Of a stretch of DNA of 56,165 bases, positions 42,156 through 49,727 are shown in pieces. Below the pieces are notes generated by a model. The model ran no database searches, had not been told where the DNA came from, and worked only from the letters and a program-made list of their open reading frames with translations. The DNA lies in contig JAFRRN010000048.1 in assembly GCA_017428055.1 (NCBI GenBank), positions 1 to 56,165 of the forward strand, written 5' to 3'. Every line of letters starts with the position of its first letter. Position 1 is the first letter of the stretch. The position numbers and the translations under genes are program-made. This DNA is from Prevotella sp. (GTDB lineage Bacteria; Bacteroidota; Bacteroidia; Bacteroidales; Bacteroidaceae).

Positions 42156-43577
42156 ATGCTTGCATTCATTCCTTTCCTCGTATTGATCTTGTTGCTGGTG
42201 TGTTGCATCAGCGTGTTTGGCAATGCCACGTTAGACGGTGCAAGCCAGGTGGCATTGTTGGTATCTTCTGCCGTGTGCGTGTTGATAGGTTGGATGATGA
42301 AGAGGCTTCGTTGGGAAAACCTTGAAAAGGAGATGACCGACAAGGTGGCAAGTTGCACGCCGTCCATCATCATCCTCCTGCTCATCGGTGCGATTAGTGG
42401 CACGTGGATGGTGTCAGGCATCGTTCCCACGATGATTTATTATGGGATGCAAGTGTTACACCCCCAATGGTTCTTGGTGAGCAGTTGTGTGTTGTGCGCC
42501 ATCGTGAGCCTGTTGATAGGCTCGTCGTGGACAACGGTGGCGACCATCGGCATCGCCCTGATGGGCATCGGCAAGGCATTGGGATTCTCCGACGGGTGGA
42601 TTGCGGGGAGCATCATCAGCGGTGCTTATTTTGGCGATAAGCTTTCGCCCCTGTCTGATACCACCGTATTGGCATCGAGTGTGGGGGGAACGCCCCTCTT
42701 CACCCATATCCGATACATGATGTTCACCACCATTCCCGCTTTTTTCATCGCGCTTGTCATCTTTTTCGTCGAGGGATTGTCGATGGATGTCACGGGAATG
42801 GGCAATGTCGCGATGTTCACAGAGGGTTTGTGGCGCACGTTCCATATCTCTCCGTGGCTGCTGCTCGTCCCAGTGGTGGTCGGCGTGATGATTGCTCGGC
42901 GGTGGCCGTCGATGGTGGTGTTGTTCCTGGCGGTACTCATTGCCGCCGTTGTCGCTTTGGTATGTCAACCGGAACGAGTGCAGGAGATTGCCGCGATGGG
43001 TGGAAGACAAGGGGGATTGGCACTGTATGAGGGCATCGTCCGTGCCTGTTACGACCAGACGAACATCGCCACGGGCGTTCCCGTGTTGGACGAATTGGTG
43101 CATACGCGCGGCATGGGCGGCATGATGCCCACCATCTGGCTCATCATCTGCGCACAGGTGTTTGCCGGCGCACTTACCGCCACGGGGCTCTTGCGCGACA
43201 TCATGTCGTACCTACTGCGGTTGGTACGCGGCACGTTCTCATTGGTGGCATCGACGGTCATGAGTGGCATCTTCCTCAACATCACCACCGCCGACCAGTT
43301 CCTGTCGATTATCCTGACGAGTTCGATGTTCAAGGACGAGTATCGCAAGCGGGGGTATGAGTCGCGTTTGCTCAGCAGGAGCTGCGAGGATGGCGGCACG
43401 GTGACATCGGTATTGGTGCCGTGGAACACGTGCGGACTGACGCAAAGCACCGTCCTTGGCGTAGCCACAGTCACTTATCTTCCCTATTGTTTCTTCAACC
43501 TGTTATCGCCCATCGTGAGTATGACAGTAGCAATGTTGGGGTGGAAAATAAGAAAGCCAGTTACAAACATAAAATAG
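42156..43577 (+). CDS. nhaC: NhaC-family Na+/H+ antiporter
   Basis: 473 residues from the Met at 42156 (MLAFIPFLVLILL); the frame extends upstream to 41907 but crosses the promoter and the divergent TA module. Multi-spanning, with the NhaC features SIIILLLIGAISGTWMVSGIVPT, SGAYFGDKLSPLSDTTVLAS, and a second-half EDGGTVTSVLVPWNTCG. Exchanges Na+ for H+ across the inner membrane. Monocistronic. Confidence 0.93.
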   Translation: MLAFIPFLVLILLLVCCISVFGNATLDGASQVALLVSSAVCVLIGWMMKRLRWENLEKEMTDKVASCTPSIIILLLIGAISGTWMVSGIVPTMIYYGMQVLHPQWFLVSSCVLCAIVSLLIGSSWTTVATIGIALMGIGKALGFSDGWIAGSIISGAYFGDKLSPLSDTTVLASSVGGTPLFTHIRYMMFTTIPAFFIALVIFFVEGLSMDVTGMGNVAMFTEGLWRTFHISPWLLLVPVVVGVMIARRWPSMVVLFLAVLIAAVVALVCQPERVQEIAAMGGRQGGLALYEGIVRACYDQTNIATGVPVLDELVHTRGMGGMMPTIWLIICAQVFAGALTATGLLRDIMSYLLRLVRGTFSLVASTVMSGIFLNITTADQFLSIILTSSMFKDEYRKRGYESRLLSRSCEDGGTVTSVLVPWNTCGLTQSTVLGVATVTYLPYCFFNLLSPIVSMTVAMLGWKIRKPVTNIK

Positions 43578-43634
43578 TATTTGGGTTGTTCATGAAAAAG
43601 TTATATAGAGCCAATATGCCTTTTTGGGTGAAAG

Positions 43635-43666
43635 TTTGATGGTTGTTGAAAAAAAGTGTATCTTTG
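43635..43666 (+). promoter_or_regulatory. Promoter of the HEPN-MNT module
   Basis: TTTG at 43635-43638, 20 bp, TATCTTTG at 43659-43666. The first ATG (43692) follows 25 bp later. Confidence 0.7.
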
Positions 43667-43691
43667 CATACGATATCTAATATAAAAGAAC

Positions 43692-44111
43692 ATGATGATG
43701 AATGAAAAAGTGACATATTGGATTGATATTGCTGATTACGATTTAGAAACAGCAGAAACTCTTTACAATGGAGGACGATGGCTTTATGTTGCTTTTATGT
43801 GTCACCAAGTGATAGAGAAAACTTTGAAAGCCTATTGGTGTTTTACTCAAGAGTCAGAGCCTCCATATACCCATAACTTAACGCGACTCTCTGAAGGTTC
43901 GGGGATTGACGTCTTGATGGATGAAGAACAGATGGATTTGATAGAAACACTCATACCGATGAATATACAAGCAAGATACCCAGAATACAAGGAACAGCTT
44001 GCGCGACTTCTAACCAAGGAAACATGTCGGAATATCATAGATGAAACGATAAAACTACAACAATGGATCAAAAACAAGCTCTCGAACTCGTCCGCCAATA
44101 TAAACAAGTGA
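43692..44111 (+). CDS. HEPN-domain protein of a HEPN-MNT pair
   Basis: 139 residues. Four-helix HEPN protein: WIDIADYDLETAETLYNGGRWLYVAFMCHQVIEKTLKAY, PPYTHNLTRL, then MNIQARYPEYKEQL. I do not see the RX4-6H RNase motif in its usual place (R29 to H38 is RX8H), so nuclease activity is uncertain. HEPN and MNT partners form a toxin-antitoxin pair. The first three codons are all ATG, and the third, fourth or later Met may be the real start. The 3' end overlaps the MNT gene by 49 nt. Confidence 0.8.
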   Translation: MMMNEKVTYWIDIADYDLETAETLYNGGRWLYVAFMCHQVIEKTLKAYWCFTQESEPPYTHNLTRLSEGSGIDVLMDEEQMDLIETLIPMNIQARYPEYKEQLARLLTKETCRNIIDETIKLQQWIKNKLSNSSANINK

Positions 44112-44365
44112 TTGCGCCACATTTTGATGGGAAGGCTAAAGTATATTTGTTTGGCTCTTACTCTAAAGGATATGCACGACCAGGGAGTGACATTGATGTG
44201 GCGGTTATCGTTCCATCGTTTGGAGATAACTGGTGGAAATGGACAAAGAGCCTATGGCATGATGTGAGAAAAGTCAGTACACTCATCGAGCCTGTTCTCA
44301 TGGAAGAGGATAGTCATTCTCCACTTTACGATGATGTCATGCGAACAGGTTTAGTGGTAGAATAG
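44063..44365 (+). CDS. MNT-type minimal nucleotidyltransferase
   Basis: 100 residues. Nucleotidyltransferase signature GSYSKGYARPGSDIDVAV: the GS at the start and DxD (DID) at the end bind metal and nucleotide. MNT partners of HEPN proteins can AMPylate the HEPN protein and so neutralise it. Starts 49 nt inside the HEPN gene (+2 frame relative to it), an unusually long overlap. Convergent with comEC. Confidence 0.85.
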   Translation: MDQKQALELVRQYKQVIAPHFDGKAKVYLFGSYSKGYARPGSDIDVAVIVPSFGDNWWKWTKSLWHDVRKVSTLIEPVLMEEDSHSPLYDDVMRTGLVVE

Positions 44366-44429
44366 GATAGCGATTCCATTGGTCACTCCATTCTCTTTTT
44401 ATCATAAATGGGATTCCATGAATTCTTTC

Positions 44430-46007
44430 TCATTCAATATGGTTTATTAGCAAGAACCTTGCTTGGAGATGCGCTTTCGTCAAACGATGGACGATGGCGA
44501 GGATTGTGATGATGAGGATGTAGATGAGGCATACCTCTAAGGGCGTGACGTGGATGTTGGTGATGGATGAGCAGGGTAGGGCGGCGATGGATGAAAGGGA
44601 GGTATTTCCCCATTCTACTACCTGTTCGATGATATGGAAAACGAATGCGCTAATTGATGGGAGAGGCAATAAGATGAGCCATACCACCATGCCGTACAAC
44701 ACGATGTAAGCCATGGGGATGACGATGAAGTTGGTAATGAGGAACAGGCAAGGGAAACTCCCGAAATAATACATAATAAGTGGGAACGTGGCAAGTTGGG
44801 CGGCGATGGGAATGACAAGGAACACCGTCGCCATCTTTCCCACAAGGGAATGAAAGTTGATACCCCGATGCCCCAACCATTGCAATACCGAGATGATGGC
44901 TGCCACGGAAAGAAATGACATTTGGAACCCCACATCCCAAAGCGTCAAGGGATTCGCCATGAGCATGACGATGGCGGCAAAGGTGAGCGTGTTGAGCGAT
45001 GTGGTGTGGCGATACGACGATGCCATGATTCCATAGACGGAGAGCATGACGGCCGAGCGTATGATGGAAGGCGACATTCCCGTCAGCACGACGTATGCCC
45101 ATACGGTAGTGAGAAGGAACGATGGCCTTATAACGCCTCTCTTACGACTTGATGCGGTGAAGAGCAAGATGCCGAAGAGTATGCTCAAATGGAGACCTGA
45201 AAGGGCAAGCACATGCGATGCCCCCGTATCGGAGTACAATTCCTTCGTCGCTTGGCTTAATGTCCCCTTTTCTCCCAAAGTCATGGCAACGATAATGGAG
45301 CGTGAAGGCGAGCCGTCTGCCGACGAAGGCATCCGTCGGATGATTTGTTCCCGCCATTGCATAGCGGCGAGGCGTGTCCGTTGAAACCATGACAACGAGG
45401 ATAGGGACACGACACAAGGTCTCCATCCATCCCGGGAAATGAAAGTTTGCCCCGCATATCCATGCACTTGTGCCCATCGTGCATAGTCAAATCCCAGGGA
45501 AGAATGATGGTTTTCTATGGGTTTGATACGTGAATGAGCCATGATGCCTTTTCCCAAAGCCAAAGCCTTTTCTTTGTCGGAGAGAGTGTCACGCAAGACG
45601 GAAGCCCGCAATTTGAAAGGTTTTCCTTTACTTACCACCAACAAGTCGAATTGTGTCACCTTGCCTTTCACTATGGGTTTGCTGGCGATGACTCCTTGAA
45701 ATGAAAATGAAGAATGTAGAAAGAAGAATGAAGAATTGGCTTGCGCCATTGGTTTCCAATCGAATGATTCTTCATTCTTCATTCTACATTCTTCATTTCC
45801 CACGAGCCATGCACCCAAGAAGAAGGTGGCGCATAAGATGAGGAGCGAAGAACTATAGCGTTCCATCCAGATGGAGACAACGACACTCACTGAGGCACAT
45901 GCCAACCATATCCAAGGCGGCACATGGATGAAATAATCGCCAAACACAATACCAAGAATCAGCGCTATACCCACCCTTGGCAAAGGGTATCGTTGTAGGT
46001 TTTTCAT
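44430..46007 (-). CDS. comEC: ComEC/Rec2-family DNA-uptake channel with inserted repeat element
   Basis: 525 residues. N-terminal membrane segments (~10-65), an OB-like region including ASVLRDTLSDKEKALALGKG and WAQVHGYAGQTFISRDGW, then the Competence domain (ALSGLHLSILFGILL, GMSPSIIRSAVMLSVYG, MLMANPLTLWDVGFQMSFLSVAAI). It forms the inner-membrane channel for ssDNA uptake. No C-terminal metallo-beta-lactamase domain, as in short Bacteroidetes forms. Residues ~71-104 are encoded by a 94-bp palindromic repeat that keeps the frame open. A second copy lies just upstream of the start. Confidence 0.9.
   Translation of the reverse strand: MKNLQRYPLPRVGIALILGIVFGDYFIHVPPWIWLACASVSVVVSIWMERYSSSLLILCATFFLGAWLVGNEECRMKNEESFDWKPMAQANSSFFFLHSSFSFQGVIASKPIVKGKVTQFDLLVVSKGKPFKLRASVLRDTLSDKEKALALGKGIMAHSRIKPIENHHSSLGFDYARWAQVHGYAGQTFISRDGWRPCVVSLSSLSWFQRTRLAAMQWREQIIRRMPSSADGSPSRSIIVAMTLGEKGTLSQATKELYSDTGASHVLALSGLHLSILFGILLFTASSRKRGVIRPSFLLTTVWAYVVLTGMSPSIIRSAVMLSVYGIMASSYRHTTSLNTLTFAAIVMLMANPLTLWDVGFQMSFLSVAAIISVLQWLGHRGINFHSLVGKMATVFLVIPIAAQLATFPLIMYYFGSFPCLFLITNFIVIPMAYIVLYGMVVWLILLPLPSISAFVFHIIEQVVEWGNTSLSSIAALPCSSITNIHVTPLEVCLIYILIITILAIVHRLTKAHLQARFLLINHIE
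45705..45798. repeat. Palindromic repeat element, copy inside comEC
   Basis: 32-bp arms at 45705-45736 and 45767-45798 are inverted repeats with one mismatch, built of GAAGAAT-type units; the 30-nt loop holds ATTGG-TTT-CCAAT. It is translated in frame within comEC. The loop matches that of the second copy at 46026-46103 (both contain CGCCATTGGTT, then CCAATCGAA). Confidence 0.85.
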
Positions 46008-46025
46008 AGCGTTTTTTTAATGAAG

Positions 46026-46103
46026 AATGAAGAGTGAAGAATGAAGAATCGGCTAACGCCATTGGTTCCCAATCGAACGATTCTTCATTCTTCACTCTTC
46101 ATT
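46026..46103. repeat. Palindromic repeat element, copy between comEC and the DUF3078 gene
   Basis: Perfect 26-bp inverted arms at 46026-46051 and 46078-46103 with a 26-nt loop containing ATTGG-TTC-CCAAT. It lies between the DUF3078 stop (46105-46107) and the comEC start (46007), so the hairpin fills the operon spacer. Same arm and loop design as the comEC copy. Confidence 0.85.
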
Positions 46104-46104
46104 T

Positions 46105-47412
46105 TTAGAAGTTGTAGTTGAATCCGATGGAGCAATACTCCTTGAACATCCAGTAACCGTGATGGTCGTCGCGGGCGCGGTTGTCGTCGAAGCGCGGATA
46201 GACGAAGATGTTGGTCGAGATGTACTTGTTGAATTGGAACGTGAACGTGTTTTCCCATTCATATTCCACGCGCTTGTAGCTGGTGAATCCATACATGCGG
46301 CTCTTCCATTTCACGTTTTCCGCCAGCACCCATGTGATGTCTATCGTGAACTGCGAACCGAAGTCGGTGTAATGGTGCTTGCCGTCATCGATGCCGTGGC
46401 GTGAGGGGAACCAGGAGAAATTGCCGTTATTGTTGTCGAACATGGTACGGTCTACATAGCGGTAGTTCACGGCGAGCGGGGAGATGTTGGCCGTTCCCGT
46501 GAGCTTCTTGTTGAGCCATTCGATTTTGTAATCCATACCAAGACCCAGTTTGAGGTCGAAGGGAGAGAAGAAGTCGGAGTAGGTGCGGCGGTCGTTCACC
46601 TTCAGTCCGCGCGTGAATTGCGTCTGCGCAATCATCTGCAAGGTGTAGTACCAATGCTTCGTGGCTTGCAAACCCACCTTGCTGGTGAGACGGATGAGGT
46701 CTTCGTTTGCCTTGAACTTGTTGACGGTATCGGAGCGGGAGGTGAGGAATCCGAGCTTCATCTCTAACTTGTTGTCCCACTTCCACTTGCTCTTGTTGTC
46801 GTAGTTGGCCTCAAGGGTCAGGCTCGACAATAAGGAGTAGTTGCTCTCGCCACCCTTATACCAGTTGCCCGATACGTAGTTTTGCAGGAATTGCAGGAAA
46901 CCGTCGCCCTTGAACGTCCAGAACTTCGGCTTTTCCACCACCACTTCCACGGGCTCGGGGTCGGCATCGATGGGTGCCTCGTTGCTCAGTTCGGCAATGG
47001 TGGAGGCGACAGAAGACGTCTCCCTCATCGTGGGCATGGGAAGGCTGGCGGTCTCCAGTTGCGCTACCGTGCCCCTTACGAGGTCGGGTCGTGTCAAGTA
47101 GATGTTGGCAAGCGTCTCGTTGATGGCTTGCTCTTCCACGTCTTTTTGACGTGAAGAGAAGAGGTCTTTCGTCACGCCGTTGTAATAGAGTACGGGCGAG
47201 AACAACTGGTAAAGCCTCGAGTTTGCCTTGGCATAGCCCAATTGTGCGTTGGCGTTCACCACGCTGTCATAGCGGGCCTTGTAGAAAGCCAATGAGTCTT
47301 GGTACTTCTTCACGATGGAAGTGTCCGCCTTCGTGCCGTAGTTGCTGGCCGACATTCCCAAAGAAACCATCCAAGCGATGGTCAGGATAATAGGTCTTAA
47401 TTGTTTCATCAT
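46105..47412 (-). CDS. DUF3078 outer-membrane beta-barrel-like protein
   Basis: 435 residues. Signal peptide ~1-22 (ending SMSAS). An N-terminal ~120-residue part (repeat-free, helical) precedes the DUF3078 region: FLQFLQNYVSGNWYKGGESNYSLLSSLTLEANYDNKSKWKWDNKLEMKLGF with alternating strands to the C-terminal aromatic residue (IGFNYNF), as expected of an outer-membrane barrel. Function unknown. Precedes comEC; the repeat element lies in the gap. The -7 box is at 47438-47445. Confidence 0.88.
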   Translation of the reverse strand: MMKQLRPIILTIAWMVSLGMSASNYGTKADTSIVKKYQDSLAFYKARYDSVVNANAQLGYAKANSRLYQLFSPVLYYNGVTKDLFSSRQKDVEEQAINETLANIYLTRPDLVRGTVAQLETASLPMPTMRETSSVASTIAELSNEAPIDADPEPVEVVVEKPKFWTFKGDGFLQFLQNYVSGNWYKGGESNYSLLSSLTLEANYDNKSKWKWDNKLEMKLGFLTSRSDTVNKFKANEDLIRLTSKVGLQATKHWYYTLQMIAQTQFTRGLKVNDRRTYSDFFSPFDLKLGLGMDYKIEWLNKKLTGTANISPLAVNYRYVDRTMFDNNNGNFSWFPSRHGIDDGKHHYTDFGSQFTIDITWVLAENVKWKSRMYGFTSYKRVEYEWENTFTFQFNKYISTNIFVYPRFDDNRARDDHHGYWMFKEYCSIGFNYNF

Positions 47413-47437
47413 TATTATGATTTAATAATTACAGTTG

Positions 47438-47445
47438 CAAAGATA
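47438..47445 (-). promoter_or_regulatory. -7 element TATCTTTG of the DUF3078 gene
   Basis: Minus-strand box 25 bp before the ATG at 47412, divergent from the TA promoter at 47466-47496. No -33 element seen. Confidence 0.6.
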
Positions 47446-47465
47446 ATTAAAAAAACTGAAAAAAA

Positions 47466-47496
47466 TTGGTGGAGTGTGAAAATGTTTTTATATTTG
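47466..47496 (+). promoter_or_regulatory. Promoter of the second YafQ module
   Basis: TTG at 47466-47468, 20 bp, TATATTTG at 47489-47496. The antitoxin ATG (47527) is 30 bp downstream. Confidence 0.65.
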
Positions 47497-47526
47497 TAAG
47501 CATCTAACCAATAATAACGATAGGTC

Positions 47527-47751
47527 ATGCTTAATACTTCTTCTTCTATTGCTCCCTGCGATTCTTTTACATTAGAATTGCCTAAGGATGATATTTCTTT
47601 CTTTAAGACTATAGCCAAAAAAATGGGATGGACGGTTAAACATAATCGTCGCAAAATGTCTGCATACGAACGTTCGCTTGACGATGTAGCGAATGGGCGC
47701 ATCAATGAATATTCATCTGCCGATGAGTTTTTTAAGAAAATGGGAATCTGA
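47527..47751 (+). CDS. Antitoxin of the second YafQ pair
   Basis: 74 residues. The N-terminal part (TLELPKDDISFFKTIAKKMGW) differs from the antitoxin at 41729, but the C-terminal part (AYERSLDDVANGRINEYSS, then ADEFFKKMGI) is clearly related. The C-terminus is presumably the toxin-binding part. Ends in TGATG, overlapping the toxin ATG by 1 nt. Confidence 0.82.
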   Translation: MLNTSSSIAPCDSFTLELPKDDISFFKTIAKKMGWTVKHNRRKMSAYERSLDDVANGRINEYSSADEFFKKMGI

Positions 47752-48041
47752 TGGCATATAGAATCACCACTACACACCAATTTGAGAGAGATCTCAAACG
47801 TTGTATTCGTCGTGGATTGCCAATGGATGACTTTCAGAAGGTTATCCGCCTGTTAGAACGGGATGGTAAATTACCCTCTATTTACAAACCTCATCAGTTG
47901 TATGGCGATCGAAAAGGTCAGTGGGAGTGCCATATCAAACCTGATTGGTTGTTGATATGGAATCAATTTGACGATGAGTTGAGACTGTTGATGTTGAATA
48001 CAGGCACTCACCCAGACCTTTTTGGGAAAAAGAAACGTTGA
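47751..48041 (+). CDS. YafQ-family mRNA interferase toxin, second copy
   Basis: 96 residues. Same key residues as the toxin at 41423: His in YKPHQL, ECHIKPDWLLIW, and GTHPDLFG near the end. RelE/YafQ fold endoribonuclease. Starts 1 nt inside the antitoxin stop. It is related to the copy at 41.4 kb (shared RLLE.DG.LP, HxKPDWLLIW), so the two modules may come from a duplication or two acquisitions. Confidence 0.88.
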   Translation: MAYRITTTHQFERDLKRCIRRGLPMDDFQKVIRLLERDGKLPSIYKPHQLYGDRKGQWECHIKPDWLLIWNQFDDELRLLMLNTGTHPDLFGKKKR

Positions 48042-48094
48042 CGAAAGGGTATCTTGAATTAGAAACTTATCAAATTTTGAAAGGGTTTCTCATG

Positions 48095-48127
48095 TTGCGA
48101 AATTTTTCGTTGCGAAACTTTTCGCAA
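48095..48127. promoter_or_regulatory. TTGCGAAA repeat cluster
   Basis: TTGCGAAA occurs at 48095-48102 and 48110-48117, and its complement TTTCGCAA at 48120-48127. The last two form a perfect 8-bp inverted repeat with a 2-nt gap. It could be an operator or the end of the YafQ transcript. The rest of the 48042-48290 spacer holds only the next gene's -7 box. Confidence 0.4.
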
Positions 48128-48258
48128 AGATAGATATTTTATTTGAAACGACCAAACGTGATACGAGTTTGTTGCCATTTTGGGCGGAATCAAAGGATTA
48201 TATAGGGCGATTTCATCATCTTTTTGCTTGAAAGCGTGGGATTGTCAAAAAGATGTCG

Positions 48259-48266
48259 TACTTTTG
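48259..48266 (+). promoter_or_regulatory. -7 element TACTTTTG of the dockerin-like protein gene
   Basis: 24 bp before the Met at 48291, inside the longer frame that starts at 48180, so it decides the start. The -33 element is unclear. Confidence 0.6.
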
Positions 48267-48290
48267 CACATTATTGAAAAAGAATCAAAC

Positions 48291-49004
48291 ATGAAAAGAG
48301 TATTTTTGTTTATTGCGTTCCTGTGGTTGGGAATCATGGGGGCGAGTGCGCAGACTGACAATTGCGATGTCAATGGTGACGGAGTGGTGAATATCAACGA
48401 TGTGATTTATGTGGTGGATCATGTCCTTGGCAAGGGACATGCTTCCACTCCCACGGTTGAGGCTATCGACCTTGGACTTCCGAGCGGAACGAAGTGGGCG
48501 AACATGAATGTGGGTGCAACGAGGCCCGAGGAATATGGTGGGTATTACGCTTGGGGTGAGACGGAGGAGAAAGAAGTTTGCGATTGGAGTACGTATATCC
48601 ATTGCGACGGCACGTCTGCCACTTGCCACGACCTTGGTTCTGACATCAGCGGCACGGAGTACGATGTGGCTCACGTGAAATGGGGCGGCGATTGGGTCAT
48701 GCCCACGTTGGATGAAATCAAGGAGTTAGTTGACAACTGCACAAGCGAGTGGACGACGCTCAACGGCGTGAACGGTCGTAAGTTTACAGGTCCCAATGGC
48801 AACAGCATCTTCCTCCCCGCTGCGGGTTATCTCGGGTACCCCGGTCTCCACGCTGTTGGCGATTACGGGTATTGTTGGTCGTCTACGCAGAGCACGAACT
48901 ACTCGACCAACGCCCACTTCATCCTATTCTATTCGGGTCGCGCCACTTGGACTGACTACGGTCGCCATGACGGTCTAAGCGTTCGCCCCGTGATTAGAAA
49001 TTAG
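48291..49004 (+). CDS. Secreted protein: dockerin-like EF-hand plus FISUMP/DUF1566-type domain
   Basis: 237 residues from the Met at 48291. Signal peptide 1-20 (ending ASAQ). Residues ~22-45 (DVNGDGVVNINDVIYVVDHVL) form one dockerin-type Ca2+ loop. From ~55 a domain begins EAIDLGLPSGTKWANMNVGA and contains GGYYAWGET, GGDWVMPTLDEIKEL and SVRPV near the end. This pattern is common in Bacteroidetes FISUMP/DUF1566-like surface proteins with a C-type-lectin-like fold. Role unknown; ligand binding is inferred. Followed by the gene-free repeat region. Confidence 0.78.
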   Translation: MKRVFLFIAFLWLGIMGASAQTDNCDVNGDGVVNINDVIYVVDHVLGKGHASTPTVEAIDLGLPSGTKWANMNVGATRPEEYGGYYAWGETEEKEVCDWSTYIHCDGTSATCHDLGSDISGTEYDVAHVKWGGDWVMPTLDEIKELVDNCTSEWTTLNGVNGRKFTGPNGNSIFLPAAGYLGYPGLHAVGDYGYCWSSTQSTNYSTNAHFILFYSGRATWTDYGRHDGLSVRPVIRN

Positions 49005-49103
49005 CGCATCCTTCTCGACACGGAAATGGAAATCAATTCCTTTATTGCCGCATGGATTGCGGTGGGGCGCAGATTTGCCCTACAATTATACACACAAACC
49101 ATG

Positions 49104-49201
49104 AATTTTTAATTTTTGTTGCAATGTTGCCACACTTCATATAACTCTCTGAAAGTCAACAAATTGAGGTGTGGCATTGAGGTGGCATTGGTGGCAACAA
49201 A
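49104..49201 (+). repeat. Left arm of the 98-bp inverted repeat
   Basis: Pairs with the right arm at 49533-49630; I count 7 mismatches in 98. Its last third contains a repeated GTGGCATT(G) motif. Confidence 0.85.
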
Positions 49202-49256
49202 TGCTGATTTTAACGAAATATTAACACAAAATAGCCGCAAAGACGCAACGAAATAG

Positions 49257-49287
49257 TTGCAAGTTTGGATGTTTTTTCGTAACTTTG
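49257..49287 (+). promoter_or_regulatory. Promoter reading into the 22-bp repeat array
   Basis: TTG at 49257-49259, 20 bp, TAACTTTG at 49280-49287, ~50 bp before the first complete repeat unit. With the terminator at 49728-49746 it would give a ~450-nt RNA without an ORF. Confidence 0.55.
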
Positions 49288-49336
49288 ACACCAGAGTCAC
49301 CGTCTTTGATATAGCTAACACATTACCAGAATCGAT

Positions 49337-49468
49337 ACCAGTGCGTGGTAATACTATTACCAGTGCGTGGTAACACCATTACCAGCGTGTGGTAGCGTCA
49401 TTACCAATATATGGTAATCACATTACCAGCATGTGGCAAATGTACTACCACGCTGCGGTAGCGAATAC
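49337..49468. repeat. Six 22-bp tandem units with an internal dyad
   Basis: Units start at 49337, 49359, 49381, 49403, 49425 and 49447 (exact 22-bp period), with a shortened unit at 49325. Each holds ACCA-N5-TGGT or a variant, usually as TTACCA-N5-TGGTAA. The last unit has CTACC and GGTAG, a matched change on both arms. Not CRISPR: no spacers of independent sequence and no cas genes. Confidence 0.8.
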
Positions 49469-49532
49469 TTTGTGGCACTCAAATTACACATTTTTCGTCC
49501 TATAACGATACGGAAAAACTCAATTTTTTGAT

Positions 49533-49630
49533 TTTGTTGCCACCAATGCCACCTCAATGCCACACCTCAATTCATTGACTTTCAGAGAATTATATGAGGT
49601 GTGGCATTGTTGCAACAAAAATTAAAAATT
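49533..49630 (-). repeat. Right arm of the 98-bp inverted repeat
   Basis: Inverted copy of 49104-49201 at about 93% identity by my count. The arms enclose 331 bp. No target-site duplication was identified. Confidence 0.85.
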
Positions 49631-49727
49631 CGTTGTTGTGCGTCAATTTGGGTGATAATACTTGACCTCAATACAATAGTTTTAGCCTTATAACATCAGA
49701 TTATATTTCACTCAATACACTTCCAAG

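Noticed and set aside
44366-44429. Terminator between the MNT gene and comEC
   Set aside because: Only weak ATGG/CCAT pairing, no stable hairpin or T-run.
48291-49004. Diversity-generating retroelement target
   Set aside because: The C-type-lectin-like domain suggested it, but there is no reverse transcriptase, no template repeat and no Avd gene nearby.
49109-49321. 70-codon minus-strand frame across the left inverted-repeat arm
   Set aside because: No promoter or ribosome binding site. The same reading appears from the opposite strand of the right arm because the arms are inverted copies, so it follows from the repeat.
49325-49468. 22-bp repeat array as a CRISPR
   Set aside because: The units are contiguous with no unique spacers, the dyad is inside each unit, and no cas gene is in the window.
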